Below, one piece after another: positions 1 through 5,998 of a stretch of 11,417 nucleotides of DNA. The position numbers and the translations under genes are program-made. Within the stretch, counting starts at the first letter, position 1. Every line of letters begins with the position of its first letter. The stretch comes from an uncultured Clostridia bacterium. Lineage in GTDB: Bacteria > Bacillota > Clostridia > TANB77 > CAG-508. The stretch covers positions 1 to 11,417 of the forward strand of contig CAKPRA010000049.1 of the NCBI GenBank assembly GCA_934180065.1, in the 5' to 3' direction. The notes under the pieces are model-generated. The model did not search any database, was not told where the DNA came from, and saw nothing but the letters and a program-made list of their open reading frames with translations.

Positions 1-22
1 AAGAATTTTTAATAAAGATTTG

Positions 23-54
23 TGCCTTCCGCAGACGTAGAGTTAGCGAAGGCA
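23..54 (+). repeat. G+C-rich hairpin before the first gene
   Basis: TGCCTTCCGC (23-32) pairs with GCGAAGGCA (46-54), leaving one bulged C and a 13-base loop AGACGTAGAGTTA. It is much richer in G+C than its flanks. The AAGGAAGG just after it supplies the ribosome binding site for the next gene. The frame of the gene at 63 is open through the hairpin to the window edge, so the hairpin could be coding or could be an inserted short repeat. Its role is unknown. Confidence 0.45.
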
Positions 55-62
55 AGGAAGGA

Positions 63-608
63 ATGAGATTAAATATGGGAATAGAAATTAAAATAAAACA
101 ACCTGAAAGCAACACTGATATATATAGAATTGAAGAATTATGGAAAAACGCGTGTACAAATGCTTTTGAAGGTGAAACAAATCCAAGAATAGGAGTTCAA
201 GATGAGTTTTATAGAATGCAACTTCAATTTATAAATACAAGTAAAGAGTATGATGAAAAGAAATCACAAAGCTTTGATACAGCAAAAGACTTTATATTAT
301 TTGACAAAAATAATTATGGTAGCGGAATACAATTATGGTTTGAAGATGATAATATTTGTATGTGGACATCATTTCCAACAACATATAGTGAAATTGTAAG
401 TTTGTATAAGTTAGTAAATATGATATGTGATGAATTTAATATAAAAGAATTTTATAGAGGAAGTGTAGGAGAATTTGAATTAGTAGATATAAGCCAATTA
501 AATTGGTTTATAGAACTAGGTATAAATGATACACTTTTAATGCTAGATAGAATGAAAAAACAAATAATTGAAGGTGAAGATAGGAATGGATATGTCGCAA
601 TTATATAA
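63..608 (+). CDS. Uncharacterised protein, possibly an orphan immunity protein
   Basis: A 181-residue soluble, acidic protein with no signal peptide or membrane segment. I do not recognise the family. Visible features are a run of aromatic and acidic residues around 90-105 (IQLWFEDDNICMW) and a helical C-terminus. ATG at 63 follows AAGG at 54-57 by five bases. A second in-frame ATG at 75, about 12 bases after the AGGAAGGA run, is also possible. The frame is open leftward to the window edge, so a longer or truncated gene cannot be excluded. Its end overlaps a well-placed ATG at 592 by 17 bases, suggesting translational coupling with the next gene. Its place in a row with a GAD-like/DUF1851 gene suggests a toxin-immunity role; this is inference from context only. 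Confidence 0.6.
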   Translation: MRLNMGIEIKIKQPESNTDIYRIEELWKNACTNAFEGETNPRIGVQDEFYRMQLQFINTSKEYDEKKSQSFDTAKDFILFDKNNYGSGIQLWFEDDNICMWTSFPTTYSEIVSLYKLVNMICDEFNIKEFYRGSVGEFELVDISQLNWFIELGINDTLLMLDRMKKQIIEGEDRNGYVAII

Positions 609-649
609 CACTTGATAATTTAAAAAGTTGGGGAATAGATTTACCTTTA

Positions 650-1048
650 GTGGATAATATGGAAAATATTACAACTGTAATGAAGAATTATGAAAGTTTT
701 ATGAATGAGATTCAACAAAGGGATTTATTTTATGCAGTATTTAAACTGTATCAAGTAAATAAAGATGAAAAACAATGTGTTAACGGATATATTTCAGTAG
801 CAACAGACTGTGATACAGTATTGCCACAAAATCCAACAAGTGAATTTTATTTTGCGGCTAATAGATACGATACAACTAAAATAGATAAGTTTTATGCAAC
901 AGTAGAAAATAGCGAAGGTAAATTGGTTGAGATTGAATATAAAGAATTTTTGAAAAAAATTGATTTTGAAAAAAGAGAAAAATATGATGGTAACCATTTT
1001 ATTGTTATATTAAGTGCTGGTGATATAGAAGAATTAATTAGTAAATAA
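650..1048 (+). CDS. Uncharacterised small protein, probably frameshifted at its 5' end
   Basis: The open part encodes 132 residues, acidic and soluble, with no recognised domain. GTG at 650 and ATG at 659 are the first standard starts in this frame, but neither has a usable ribosome binding site. The frame reads sensibly further upstream, from about 605 (ITLDNLKSWGIDLPLV). An ATG at 592 in another frame has a good AGGA (582-585) six bases away and reads MSQLYNT before stopping at 613-615. Removing a single base near 609-612 would join the two into one gene beginning MSQLYN and continuing LDNLKSWG. I therefore think the original gene ran from 592 to 1048 and is broken here, or is expressed only from a weak internal start. 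It lies between two other small, possibly immunity-type genes. Confidence 0.5.
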   Translation: MDNMENITTVMKNYESFMNEIQQRDLFYAVFKLYQVNKDEKQCVNGYISVATDCDTVLPQNPTSEFYFAANRYDTTKIDKFYATVENSEGKLVEIEYKEFLKKIDFEKREKYDGNHFIVILSAGDIEELISK

Positions 1049-1103
1049 AGTTACAGATAAAGTAGTATTGACTAATTATAAAAAGTAATAGGAGGAATAT
1101 TTT

Positions 1104-1676
1104 ATGAATAATTGCATTAGCAAATTTATAGAAAAATTTAAACCAGGAGAAAATTTACAAAAGCCAGATGAGGAAATCTTAAACTTTGGTAAACAAATGT
1201 TACCAAAAGAAATAATAGAATTATGGGAAGAATACGGATTTGGAGAATATGGAGATGGCTTACTTAAAGTAGTAGATCCTAGAGAATATATGAATAGTTT
1301 ATATACTTGGTTAGGTCAAAAAGATTTTAATAAAATACCAATAATAGTAACTGCTTTTGGAGATATATTCTATTACAGAAAATTGGAAGATAATGAAAAT
1401 GATGTGTCTTTATTAAATATACATTATAGAAAAATCGAAGTTTGTGGATATTCTTATCAAGAATTTTTTGAAGAATATATTTTAGATGAAGATGTTATAA
1501 AAAATGTGTTAAGAGCTGATTTATACAAACAAGCTATAAAAGAATTAGGGAAACTTGATTATAAAGAAATATTTTTCTTTACACCTGCATTAGTTTTAGG
1601 TGGAGGAGAAGACATTAAATATATAAAGAAAGGTAATGGAGCTGTACATCATCAAGTGTTAGTACAAATTGATTAA
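1104..1676 (+). CDS. GAD-like / DUF1851 domain protein, likely immunity protein
   Basis: A 190-residue soluble protein. The N-terminal half (about 1-95), with its LPKEIIELWEEYGFGEYGDGLLKVVDP stretch described here by family resemblance, matches the GAD-like domain. The C-terminal half, including the GDIFYYR motif near 106 and the DLYKQAIKELGKLDYKE and FFTPALVLGG motifs near 138-167, matches DUF1851. This two-domain build is found in immunity proteins paired with type VI and other polymorphic toxins, where it binds and blocks a cognate toxin in the cytoplasm. No toxin is encoded nearby, so it looks like an orphan immunity gene carried by the mobile element. AGGAGG at 1090-1095 lies about eight bases before ATG 1104, so the start is secure. 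No promoter was found in the 55 bases before it, so it may be read with the upstream genes. Confidence 0.8.
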   Translation: MNNCISKFIEKFKPGENLQKPDEEILNFGKQMLPKEIIELWEEYGFGEYGDGLLKVVDPREYMNSLYTWLGQKDFNKIPIIVTAFGDIFYYRKLEDNENDVSLLNIHYRKIEVCGYSYQEFFEEYILDEDVIKNVLRADLYKQAIKELGKLDYKEIFFFTPALVLGGGEDIKYIKKGNGAVHHQVLVQID

Positions 1677-1724
1677 TAATATAAGAATAAAGTTCTATAA
1701 GAAAACGCATACAATTTACATAAT

Positions 1725-1753
1725 TTGACTTTTCGACAGAAATTTGGTACAAT
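1725..1753 (+). promoter_or_regulatory. Sigma-A promoter for the 93-residue protein gene
   Basis: TTGACT at 1725-1730 and TACAAT at 1748-1753 are separated by 17 bases, each one mismatch from consensus. Transcription would begin near 1760, giving a leader of about 95 bases that includes a short CCTTT/AAAGG hairpin (1825-1838) just before the ribosome binding site AAAGGA (1842-1847). Confidence 0.75.
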
Positions 1754-1853
1754 ATAACTGTAGTAGAGTTTTCTCTCATTCAGAAATCTTTCTACATCGT
1801 CCGCCGTCTGCAACTTAGTCAAGTCCTTTTATTAAAGGCAGAAAGGAAAAAAT

Positions 1854-2135
1854 ATGTTACCGTATTATTTACAGAAAGGCTATCAGGAAAGCATCGTAAG
1901 AACATCAGCAGAGCTCAAATCTCAGATGCCGACTTATGCAAGAATTCAGTCTGAAGCTCATGAGCTTGAACTGAAAAAGCAGAGAGATGAGGAAAATGCT
2001 CGTCGTGAGGCTTTTGAAAAAAGAGCTGCTGAAATCGGCTATGCAAACGCATTAGTTGAAGCTTCCACAAAAGTGGACACCGCGATAGCAGAAGCCAAGA
2101 CTGCACTGAAAGGTGCAATCGTGTACAAGAAGTAA
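1854..2135 (+). CDS. Uncharacterised 93-residue charged helical protein
   Basis: The protein is small, soluble and dominated by charged helix-forming residues. Residues about 20-62 (ELKSQMPTYARIQSEAHELE, then KKQRDEENARREAFEKRAAE) would form a long amphipathic or coiled-coil helix. The C-terminus is alanine-rich. I do not recognise the family and assign no function. The start is supported by AAAGGA seven bases upstream. The gene is an isolated unit with a near-consensus promoter before it and a strong terminator after it. By eye its base composition is about 45% G+C, with codons such as CTG, CGT and GCA that its neighbours avoid. This suggests recent transfer from a richer G+C donor independently of the flanking genes. 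A DNA- or protein-binding accessory factor is possible but unproven. Confidence 0.65.
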   Translation: MLPYYLQKGYQESIVRTSAELKSQMPTYARIQSEAHELELKKQRDEENARREAFEKRAAEIGYANALVEASTKVDTAIAEAKTALKGAIVYKK

Positions 2136-2144
2136 CAAATTTAG

Positions 2145-2173
2145 GACGTACCTTCCAGCAAGGTGCGTCTTTA
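2145..2173 (+). terminator. Rho-independent terminator after the 93-residue gene
   Basis: GACGTACCTT (2145-2154) pairs with AAGGTGCGTC (2160-2169) with one G-T wobble around a five-base loop, followed by a short T-rich run. It lies ten bases after the stop codon. It also separates this unit from the convergent gene on the minus strand. Confidence 0.8.
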
Positions 2174-2188
2174 AAATTTATTTGACAA

Positions 2189-3157
2189 TTATTTTTTGCT
2201 ATCATTTATCCATTGCTCAAATTCCTTAGCAGTAATTTCTTTATTCAAGTATTTTTTCTTCATTATAGCACCTTCAACTTTATATCTTTCAAATCTTTCC
2301 ACAGCTTTATCAGTACCATAATGAGAAACAGAACTAGCAAGGGACATATATCTTTTTCTATATAAATCTAAAGGTGGGTCTTCTTGCAAAGACTTTTTAT
2401 AAACCAAATCTCTTCCAACCTGTTTACAAGTTTTTCCTGTAATAATATCTTCTTCATTACAATATTTTGTCTCTTTTAAGTTATTAGGAATAAAATATTT
2501 CCCACAATTCTGACATTTCCTAATAATATGTTGTTTGCGTGATAAAAACTCTCTAAGTTCCAAAGATAAAATACTGAAAATATCATAACTACAAAATGCA
2601 TATGGAACATTATATGAATAAAGAGGTGTTTTGGTAAATATAAAAGAAAATAAGTCGAAATCTAAAGTAATATCATCAAGTGGGAGTGTCATTTTGTTTA
2701 CATCAATATTACTCCTATCCGCATTTATAATATCTGAATAATCATCATCGTCATCAGGACTTACTTTTAAATAGTCTATGTTGTAAGGAAGATTAAGATA
2801 ATAAAAGCATAAGTGCTGTACATATAAGAACATGTCTTGGTGTTCTTTTGATAGTTTGTGCGACTCACTTATGTAATCCTCAAAATTAAATTCAAATTTT
2901 GTTGTATAAAAATTATGTTTTTCTTCAGGATGCTCTAATGTGTAGAAAGTGTAAAAACAATACTGATATATAAAAAATGTAAAGTATTCTATTTTTTCAA
3001 AATTTGTATTTATAAAATCTAAAAGCAATGTTCCCATTTTTTTAGGCATACAAGCAGGATTTTTAGTTGTGTGAAAATGCCCATCATCTATTGTTATTCG
3101 AGGATATAGAAAGAATTCTAAGTCCTTTTCTCTGTCGTATGCTATTTTATATTTCAT
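2189..3157 (-). CDS. DUF6076-like zinc-ribbon protein
   Basis: A 322-residue soluble protein. The C-terminal third carries a CGNR-like zinc-binding ribbon: C215 and C218 (RKCQNCGKYF), then C233 (KYCNE) and C244 (GKTCKQ), followed by a basic helical tail. This arrangement is typical of proteins labelled DUF6076 in Clostridia. The N-terminal 200 residues are rich in Tyr, Phe and Asp, include a five-aspartate run at 135-139, and show no domain I can name. The ribbon resembles those of nucleic-acid-binding regulators, so a regulatory role is plausible but inferred. The start is clear, with AAGGGGG about seven bases upstream of the ATG. It has its own consensus promoter and is divergent from the recombinase region, so it may respond to or influence that promoter zone. 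It converges on the 93-residue gene across a terminator. Confidence 0.75.
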   Translation of the reverse strand: MKYKIAYDREKDLEFFLYPRITIDDGHFHTTKNPACMPKKMGTLLLDFINTNFEKIEYFTFFIYQYCFYTFYTLEHPEEKHNFYTTKFEFNFEDYISESHKLSKEHQDMFLYVQHLCFYYLNLPYNIDYLKVSPDDDDDYSDIINADRSNIDVNKMTLPLDDITLDFDLFSFIFTKTPLYSYNVPYAFCSYDIFSILSLELREFLSRKQHIIRKCQNCGKYFIPNNLKETKYCNEEDIITGKTCKQVGRDLVYKKSLQEDPPLDLYRKRYMSLASSVSHYGTDKAVERFERYKVEGAIMKKKYLNKEITAKEFEQWINDSKK

Positions 3158-3179
3158 ATAAAATCCCCCTTACATCAAA

Positions 3180-3210
3180 CAACAAAAAACGCTAAAAAAA
3201 TTTTTTGTTG
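3180..3210 (-). promoter_or_regulatory. Hairpin in the leader of the DUF6076-like gene
   Basis: CAACAAAAAA (3180-3189) is complementary to TTTTTTGTTG (3201-3210) around an 11-base loop. It sits in the roughly 105-base untranslated leader between the minus-strand promoter and the ribosome binding site. It could be an attenuator or RNA-stability element, but the AT-only stem is weak. Confidence 0.4.
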
Positions 3211-3269
3211 TTGTATAGTGTGATTAATTCGCTATAGACATTATAATAAGCATATACAAATTTGACATA

Positions 3270-3298
3270 ATTATATTACGGAAATTAAGAAATGTCAA
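3270..3298 (-). promoter_or_regulatory. Consensus sigma-A promoter for the DUF6076-like gene
   Basis: Read on the minus strand, TTGACA (3298-3293) and TATAAT (3275-3270) are both perfect and 17 bases apart. An inverted repeat, TTTGACAT at 3261-3268 and ATGTCAAA at 3292-3299, brackets the promoter and overlaps its -35 box, so a dimeric repressor could bind there. Confidence 0.8.
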
Positions 3299-3311
3299 AG
3301 GTTATGGCACA

Positions 3312-3338
3312 TTGAAAATTGAATAAAAAGGCTATAAT
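3312..3338 (+). promoter_or_regulatory. Probable promoter for the leader peptide and recombinase region
   Basis: A perfect TATAAT at 3333-3338 is preceded by TTGAAA at 3312-3317 with a short 15-base spacer. It lies back to back with the minus-strand promoter, the two -35 boxes being 13 bases apart. Transcripts would begin near 3345 and read into the 13-codon leader at 3419 and the small protein at 3498. Confidence 0.5.
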
Positions 3339-3418
3339 ACGAAATAATGATACTTTTACCTAGCCACAGACATCGCAATGGGGGTAATTCTATAAATGAG
3401 TAGAAAGGTGAGATTCTT

Positions 3419-3460
3419 ATGTGGAGATTTAATCCGGTTGTAGTCTTGTATAAAACTTGA
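3419..3460 (+). CDS. Thirteen-codon leader peptide (MWRFNPVVVLYKT)
   Basis: ATG at 3419 follows a strong AAAGGTGAG (3404-3412) at normal spacing, and the frame ends at TGA 3458-3460. It is too short for ordinary gene calling, but its ribosome binding site is among the best in the window. The product reads MWRFNPVVVLYKT. Its stop lies five bases before an in-frame upstream ATG (3465) of the next small gene. Termination-reinitiation or a leader-peptide control mechanism is therefore possible. A 15-codon ORF from ATG 3396 overlaps it in another frame and has a weaker site. Confidence 0.5.
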   Translation: MWRFNPVVVLYKT

Positions 3461-3497
3461 AAAAATGGAAACATTAGTACTAAAGGGAGTTGATAGC

Positions 3498-3632
3498 ATG
3501 CAAGCGAAAAAGAAGTACAAGAAAAAGAATGATTTTAAAATAAATATTTTTTTTAATGAAAAAGGAGAAAATTTGGAAAGAATTGTGGAAAGAGCTTTTT
3601 GCAATTATTGCTTAAAAGAAGTAAAAAAATAA
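3498..3632 (+). CDS. Small basic protein upstream of the recombinase (TnpW-like position)
   Basis: A 44-residue protein with a very basic N-terminus (MQAKKKYKKKNDFKIN), a short beta-like stretch (INIFF) and an acidic/helical second half ending near CNYCLK. Two cysteines at 35 and 38 could bind metal. ATG 3498 is chosen because AAAGGGAG (3482-3489) lies eight bases upstream. An in-frame ATG at 3465 would add 11 residues but lacks a binding site. Small proteins with a short 'basic, beta strand, helix' build, such as TnpW, often accompany large serine recombinases of the Tn4451/Tn5397 type; similarity here is by size, build and position, not by a firm sequence match. It lies 100 bases before the recombinase, separated by a large palindrome. 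Confidence 0.55.
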   Translation: MQAKKKYKKKNDFKINIFFNEKGENLERIVERAFCNYCLKEVKK

Positions 3633-3657
3633 CAATTAAAACAATGGTATTTGAAGG

Positions 3658-3708
3658 AAGAATATGATATAATATTTGGCAAGAGTATCAATATTATATC
3701 ATATTCTT
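3658..3708 (+). promoter_or_regulatory. Perfect 19-bp inverted repeat containing an extended -10 promoter
   Basis: The arms 3658-3676 and 3690-3708 are exact reverse complements around a 13-base spacer. The left arm contains TGATATAAT (3665-3673), an extended -10 element without a clear -35. The structure ends 12 bases before the recombinase ribosome binding site. It could be a repressor operator over the promoter, an attenuating RNA hairpin for read-through transcripts, or both. Confidence 0.65.
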
Positions 3709-3731
3709 TATAGCTAGAAGGGAGGAAAAAT

Positions 3732-5357
3732 TTGAGCTATACAATAATGAATAATATTGATTATAAAGTAGGCATATATATAAGACTTTCAAGAGAAGAT
3801 GAAGAAAAAGAAAAGTATCAAGAAAGTGAAAGTATTGGAAATCAAAGAACTTTACTTATGCAATATATTAAACAAAATAAACTTAATTTTGTAGCTGAAT
3901 ATGTTGATGATGGAGTTTCTGGAACAAGTTTTGACAGGCCAGCATTTAATAAAATGATTTTAGATGTTGAATCTGGAAAAATAAATATGATTATAACCAA
4001 AGATTTATCAAGACTTGGTAGAAATTATGTACAATCTGGATTATATATTGAAAATTATTTTCCAGAACATAATGTAAGATTTGTTGCAATTTTAGACAAT
4101 ATTGATACAGCTTATGATAACTCAAACAATGATATAGCACCATTTAAATCAATATTAAACGAGATGTATGCAAAAGATACATCAAGAAAAATAAATAGTG
4201 TTCTTCAAGCTAAAAGAAATTTAGGCGAATATTTAGGAACACCACCTTATGGTTATAAAAAAGATTCAGAAAACAAATACCATTTAATTGTAGATGATGA
4301 GGCAGCAAATGTTGTAAAACTGATATATGAAAAATATTTAGAAGGTATGGGAACAATGCAAATTGCTGATTTCTTAAGTAAAAAGAAAATTCCAATTCCA
4401 TCTGATTACAATAAACGAAAAAGGGGAGTAAGGTCACTTACTTATGGATTATGGCAACAGTCAACGGTTAGGTTTATTTTATCAAATGAAGTATATACTG
4501 GAACTGTAATTCAAGGTAAGAGAAAAAAGGTTAGCTTTAAATCTAAAAAGTTTATAGACTTGCCTGAAGAAGACTGGGTAAAGGTTGAAAATATGCATGA
4601 GGCAATAATTAGCAAAGAAGATTTTGAAAGGGCTAGAAAAATAATAGACGCTACAAAAGGATCAAGAGTTATAACAAATGACTACATTTTCAAAGGATTA
4701 CTTAGATGCTATGATTGCGGAGGATATATTGGGATAAGAAGTCCAGATAAAAACGGAAATATTTATGGTAGATGTCAAAGATATGGAAGGTTTGGAAAGT
4801 TTTCGGTGTGTTCACCACATAATTTTAATTATCAGGTCTTCGAATCACAGATGTTAGAGGTATTAAGGGATGTTTGCAAAAAATATACCAATATGAAAAA
4901 GCTAGAAGAAATTGCTCAAAAAGCTAAATCAAACGAAGAAAAGATAATTGACATCAGTTCAAGAATTGAAAGTATAAAAGAACAAAATGATAAAGAAACT
5001 AGAAAGCTTGAATTAATGTATGAAGATAGGTTATCTGGAATTATCTCATTGGAAGAATATATGAAAAATGCTGAACGTATTAAAGAAATTGTAAAACAAA
5101 ATGAAAGTTCTATAAAAGAATTAGAGCAAGAACTTGAAGGAAATAGCAAGCCTAAAAACGAGGAAAGGCTTGAAGATTTGATAGATAAATTTTTAAGAAT
5201 GAAAAATCCTAATAAGGAAATAATACGAGAATTTATAGAAAAAATTGAAATTCATAGTGACAAGCAAGTGGATATTTATTTTAATTTTAAACCACTACAA
5301 GAATTAAATAATAGTTTTAGTGTAGCTAAAAAAGAATATGAAAAAAAGGCTATATAG
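3732..5357 (+). CDS. Large serine recombinase (site-specific integrase)
   Basis: A 541-residue protein with the full large-serine-recombinase layout. The resolvase catalytic domain (about 11-155) has nucleophile S20 in YIRLSRED and the DLSRLGRNY motif at 91-99. The recombinase DNA-binding domain (about 165-300) begins near TPPYGY. A zinc-ribbon region uses C326 and C329 (CYDCGG), C348 and C360. A long coiled coil spans about 395-475. It would cut and rejoin DNA at attachment sites through a 5'-phosphoserine intermediate to integrate and excise the element. Length and motifs place it near TnpX/TndX. The TTG start at 3732 is supported by GGGAGG seven or eight bases upstream. The protein is intact. 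It lies next to the host junction, as usual for these enzymes, and its expression is probably controlled by the palindrome just upstream. Confidence 0.95.
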   Translation: MSYTIMNNIDYKVGIYIRLSREDEEKEKYQESESIGNQRTLLMQYIKQNKLNFVAEYVDDGVSGTSFDRPAFNKMILDVESGKINMIITKDLSRLGRNYVQSGLYIENYFPEHNVRFVAILDNIDTAYDNSNNDIAPFKSILNEMYAKDTSRKINSVLQAKRNLGEYLGTPPYGYKKDSENKYHLIVDDEAANVVKLIYEKYLEGMGTMQIADFLSKKKIPIPSDYNKRKRGVRSLTYGLWQQSTVRFILSNEVYTGTVIQGKRKKVSFKSKKFIDLPEEDWVKVENMHEAIISKEDFERARKIIDATKGSRVITNDYIFKGLLRCYDCGGYIGIRSPDKNGNIYGRCQRYGRFGKFSVCSPHNFNYQVFESQMLEVLRDVCKKYTNMKKLEEIAQKAKSNEEKIIDISSRIESIKEQNDKETRKLELMYEDRLSGIISLEEYMKNAERIKEIVKQNESSIKELEQELEGNSKPKNEERLEDLIDKFLRMKNPNKEIIREFIEKIEIHSDKQVDIYFNFKPLQELNNSFSVAKKEYEKKAI

Positions 5358-5365
5358 CTATGATT

Positions 5366-5410
5366 TTGTGACATTTTATATGAGACAAAAAATGGTCACA
5401 ACGAAATCAC
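5366..5410. other. Probable right attachment site (attR) at the host junction
   Basis: TTGTGAC (5366-5372) and GTCACAA (5395-5401) form an inverted repeat with a 22-base spacer, ten bases after the recombinase stop. Host GH94 coding sense resumes by 5411 (reading THGAIW). Large serine recombinases bind paired motifs flanking a central dinucleotide, so this repeat is a good candidate for the recombinase-binding half of attR. The crossover base pair cannot be fixed without the left end or the empty site. Confidence 0.55.
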
Positions 5411-5896
5411 ACTCATGGTGCAATTTGGGCAATCATTGCTGAGGCTATGCTTGGTTTTGGGGATAAGGCTATAAATTGGTATAAAATGATAAATCCAATT
5501 GAACATTCAAAAACAAAGGAGCTTTCAGATAAATATAAAATTGAGCCATATGTTATTTCTGCTGATATTTATGGATATGGCAATCTTGCCGGACAAGGTG
5601 GTTGGTCTTGGTATACAGGATCTGCTAGCTGGTACTATATATGTTTAATAAAATTTATTTTGGGATTAAAAATAGAAAATGGGGAACTTTCATTAAAACC
5701 TTCAATTCCAAAATATTGGAGTGAGTATTCTATTAAATATAAATATGGAGAAAGTGTTTATAATATTAAAGTGAAAAATCCTAATGGAAAAAATACAGGA
5801 GTACTTGAGTTTTATTTGAATGGACAACAAATTCCAGAAAAGAAAATTAAGATTGTTAATAATGGAAAAGTTAATGAAATTGAAATAATAATGTGA
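5411..5896 (+). pseudogene. 3' fragment of a GH94 gene (cyclic beta-glucan synthase type), cut by the element
   Basis: About 161 residues without a beginning, matching the extreme C-terminus of GH94-type proteins of the NdvB/cyclic beta-1,2-glucan synthase group and related cellobiose phosphorylases. Visible landmarks are THGAIWAIIAEAMLGFGDKA, then MINPIEHSKT, EPYVISADIYG, the GQGGWSWYTGSASWYY active-site region, and a C-terminal beta-sandwich with LKPSIPKYW and YNIKVKNPNGKN. Intact members continue upstream from the THGA motif as YPPG-x-REN-GGQYTHGA. That part is missing, replaced by the attachment region and recombinase. The frame stays open back to TGA 5381-5383, but no ribosome binding site is present. 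The enzyme would have acted in beta-glucan synthesis or phosphorolysis; the fragment should be inactive. Precise excision of the element might restore the gene. Confidence 0.8.
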
Positions 5897-5920
5897 AGTT
5901 ACTGCGTAATTTTAGTGCAT

Positions 5921-5983
5921 GAACAAAGCGCGGATTTAAGAATGCTTTAAACAGAGCAAATGTTATTATGTCCGCTTTTGTTC
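5921..5983. repeat. Hairpin downstream of the GH94 fragment
   Basis: GAACAAAGCGCGGA (5921-5934) pairs with TCCGCTTTTGTTC (5971-5983) with one bulge, and a small TGCT/AGCA hairpin sits inside the loop. It begins 25 bases after the GH94 stop, so it may serve as the 3' end of that transcript. It lacks a clear T-run, so it is not a textbook terminator. Confidence 0.4.
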
Positions 5984-5998
5984 TAAGCCGAATATAAA

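Larger units (their letters stand above)
1..5407. mobile_element. Right-hand part of an integrated serine-recombinase element
   Basis: A large serine recombinase gene ends at 5357, and about 50 bases later the sequence becomes the headless C-terminal part of a GH94 gene. This is the usual layout for elements moved by TnpX/TndX-type recombinases, where the recombinase gene sits against one attachment site. Everything to its left (small immunity-like genes, a G+C-rich stand-alone unit, a DUF6076-like gene, a small basic protein) is cargo or accessory content by inference. No relaxase, replication or conjugation gene is visible. The left end and the 5' half of the GH94 gene are not in the window, so element size and class (integrative conjugative, mobilisable or simple) are unknown. 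The exact right boundary is uncertain by roughly 30 bases. Confidence 0.7.

Noticed and set aside
1068..1096. TTGACT at 1068-1073 as a promoter for the GAD-like/DUF1851 gene
   Set aside because: No -10 box lies at suitable spacing; the place is occupied by the AGGAGG ribosome binding site.
1915..2205. 96-codon minus-strand reading frame
   Set aside because: It is a shadow of the 93-residue gene and runs through the terminator; the plus strand has promoter, binding site and terminator.
3356..3604. 82-codon minus-strand reading frame
   Set aside because: It is antisense to the leader peptide and the 44-residue gene, has no ribosome binding site, and its Phe/Leu/Ser-rich composition is typical of the complement of AT-rich coding DNA.
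5384..5896. GH94 fragment as an intact short gene
   Set aside because: The frame matches only the C-terminal end of a much larger protein, lacks a ribosome binding site, and starts inside a conserved motif.
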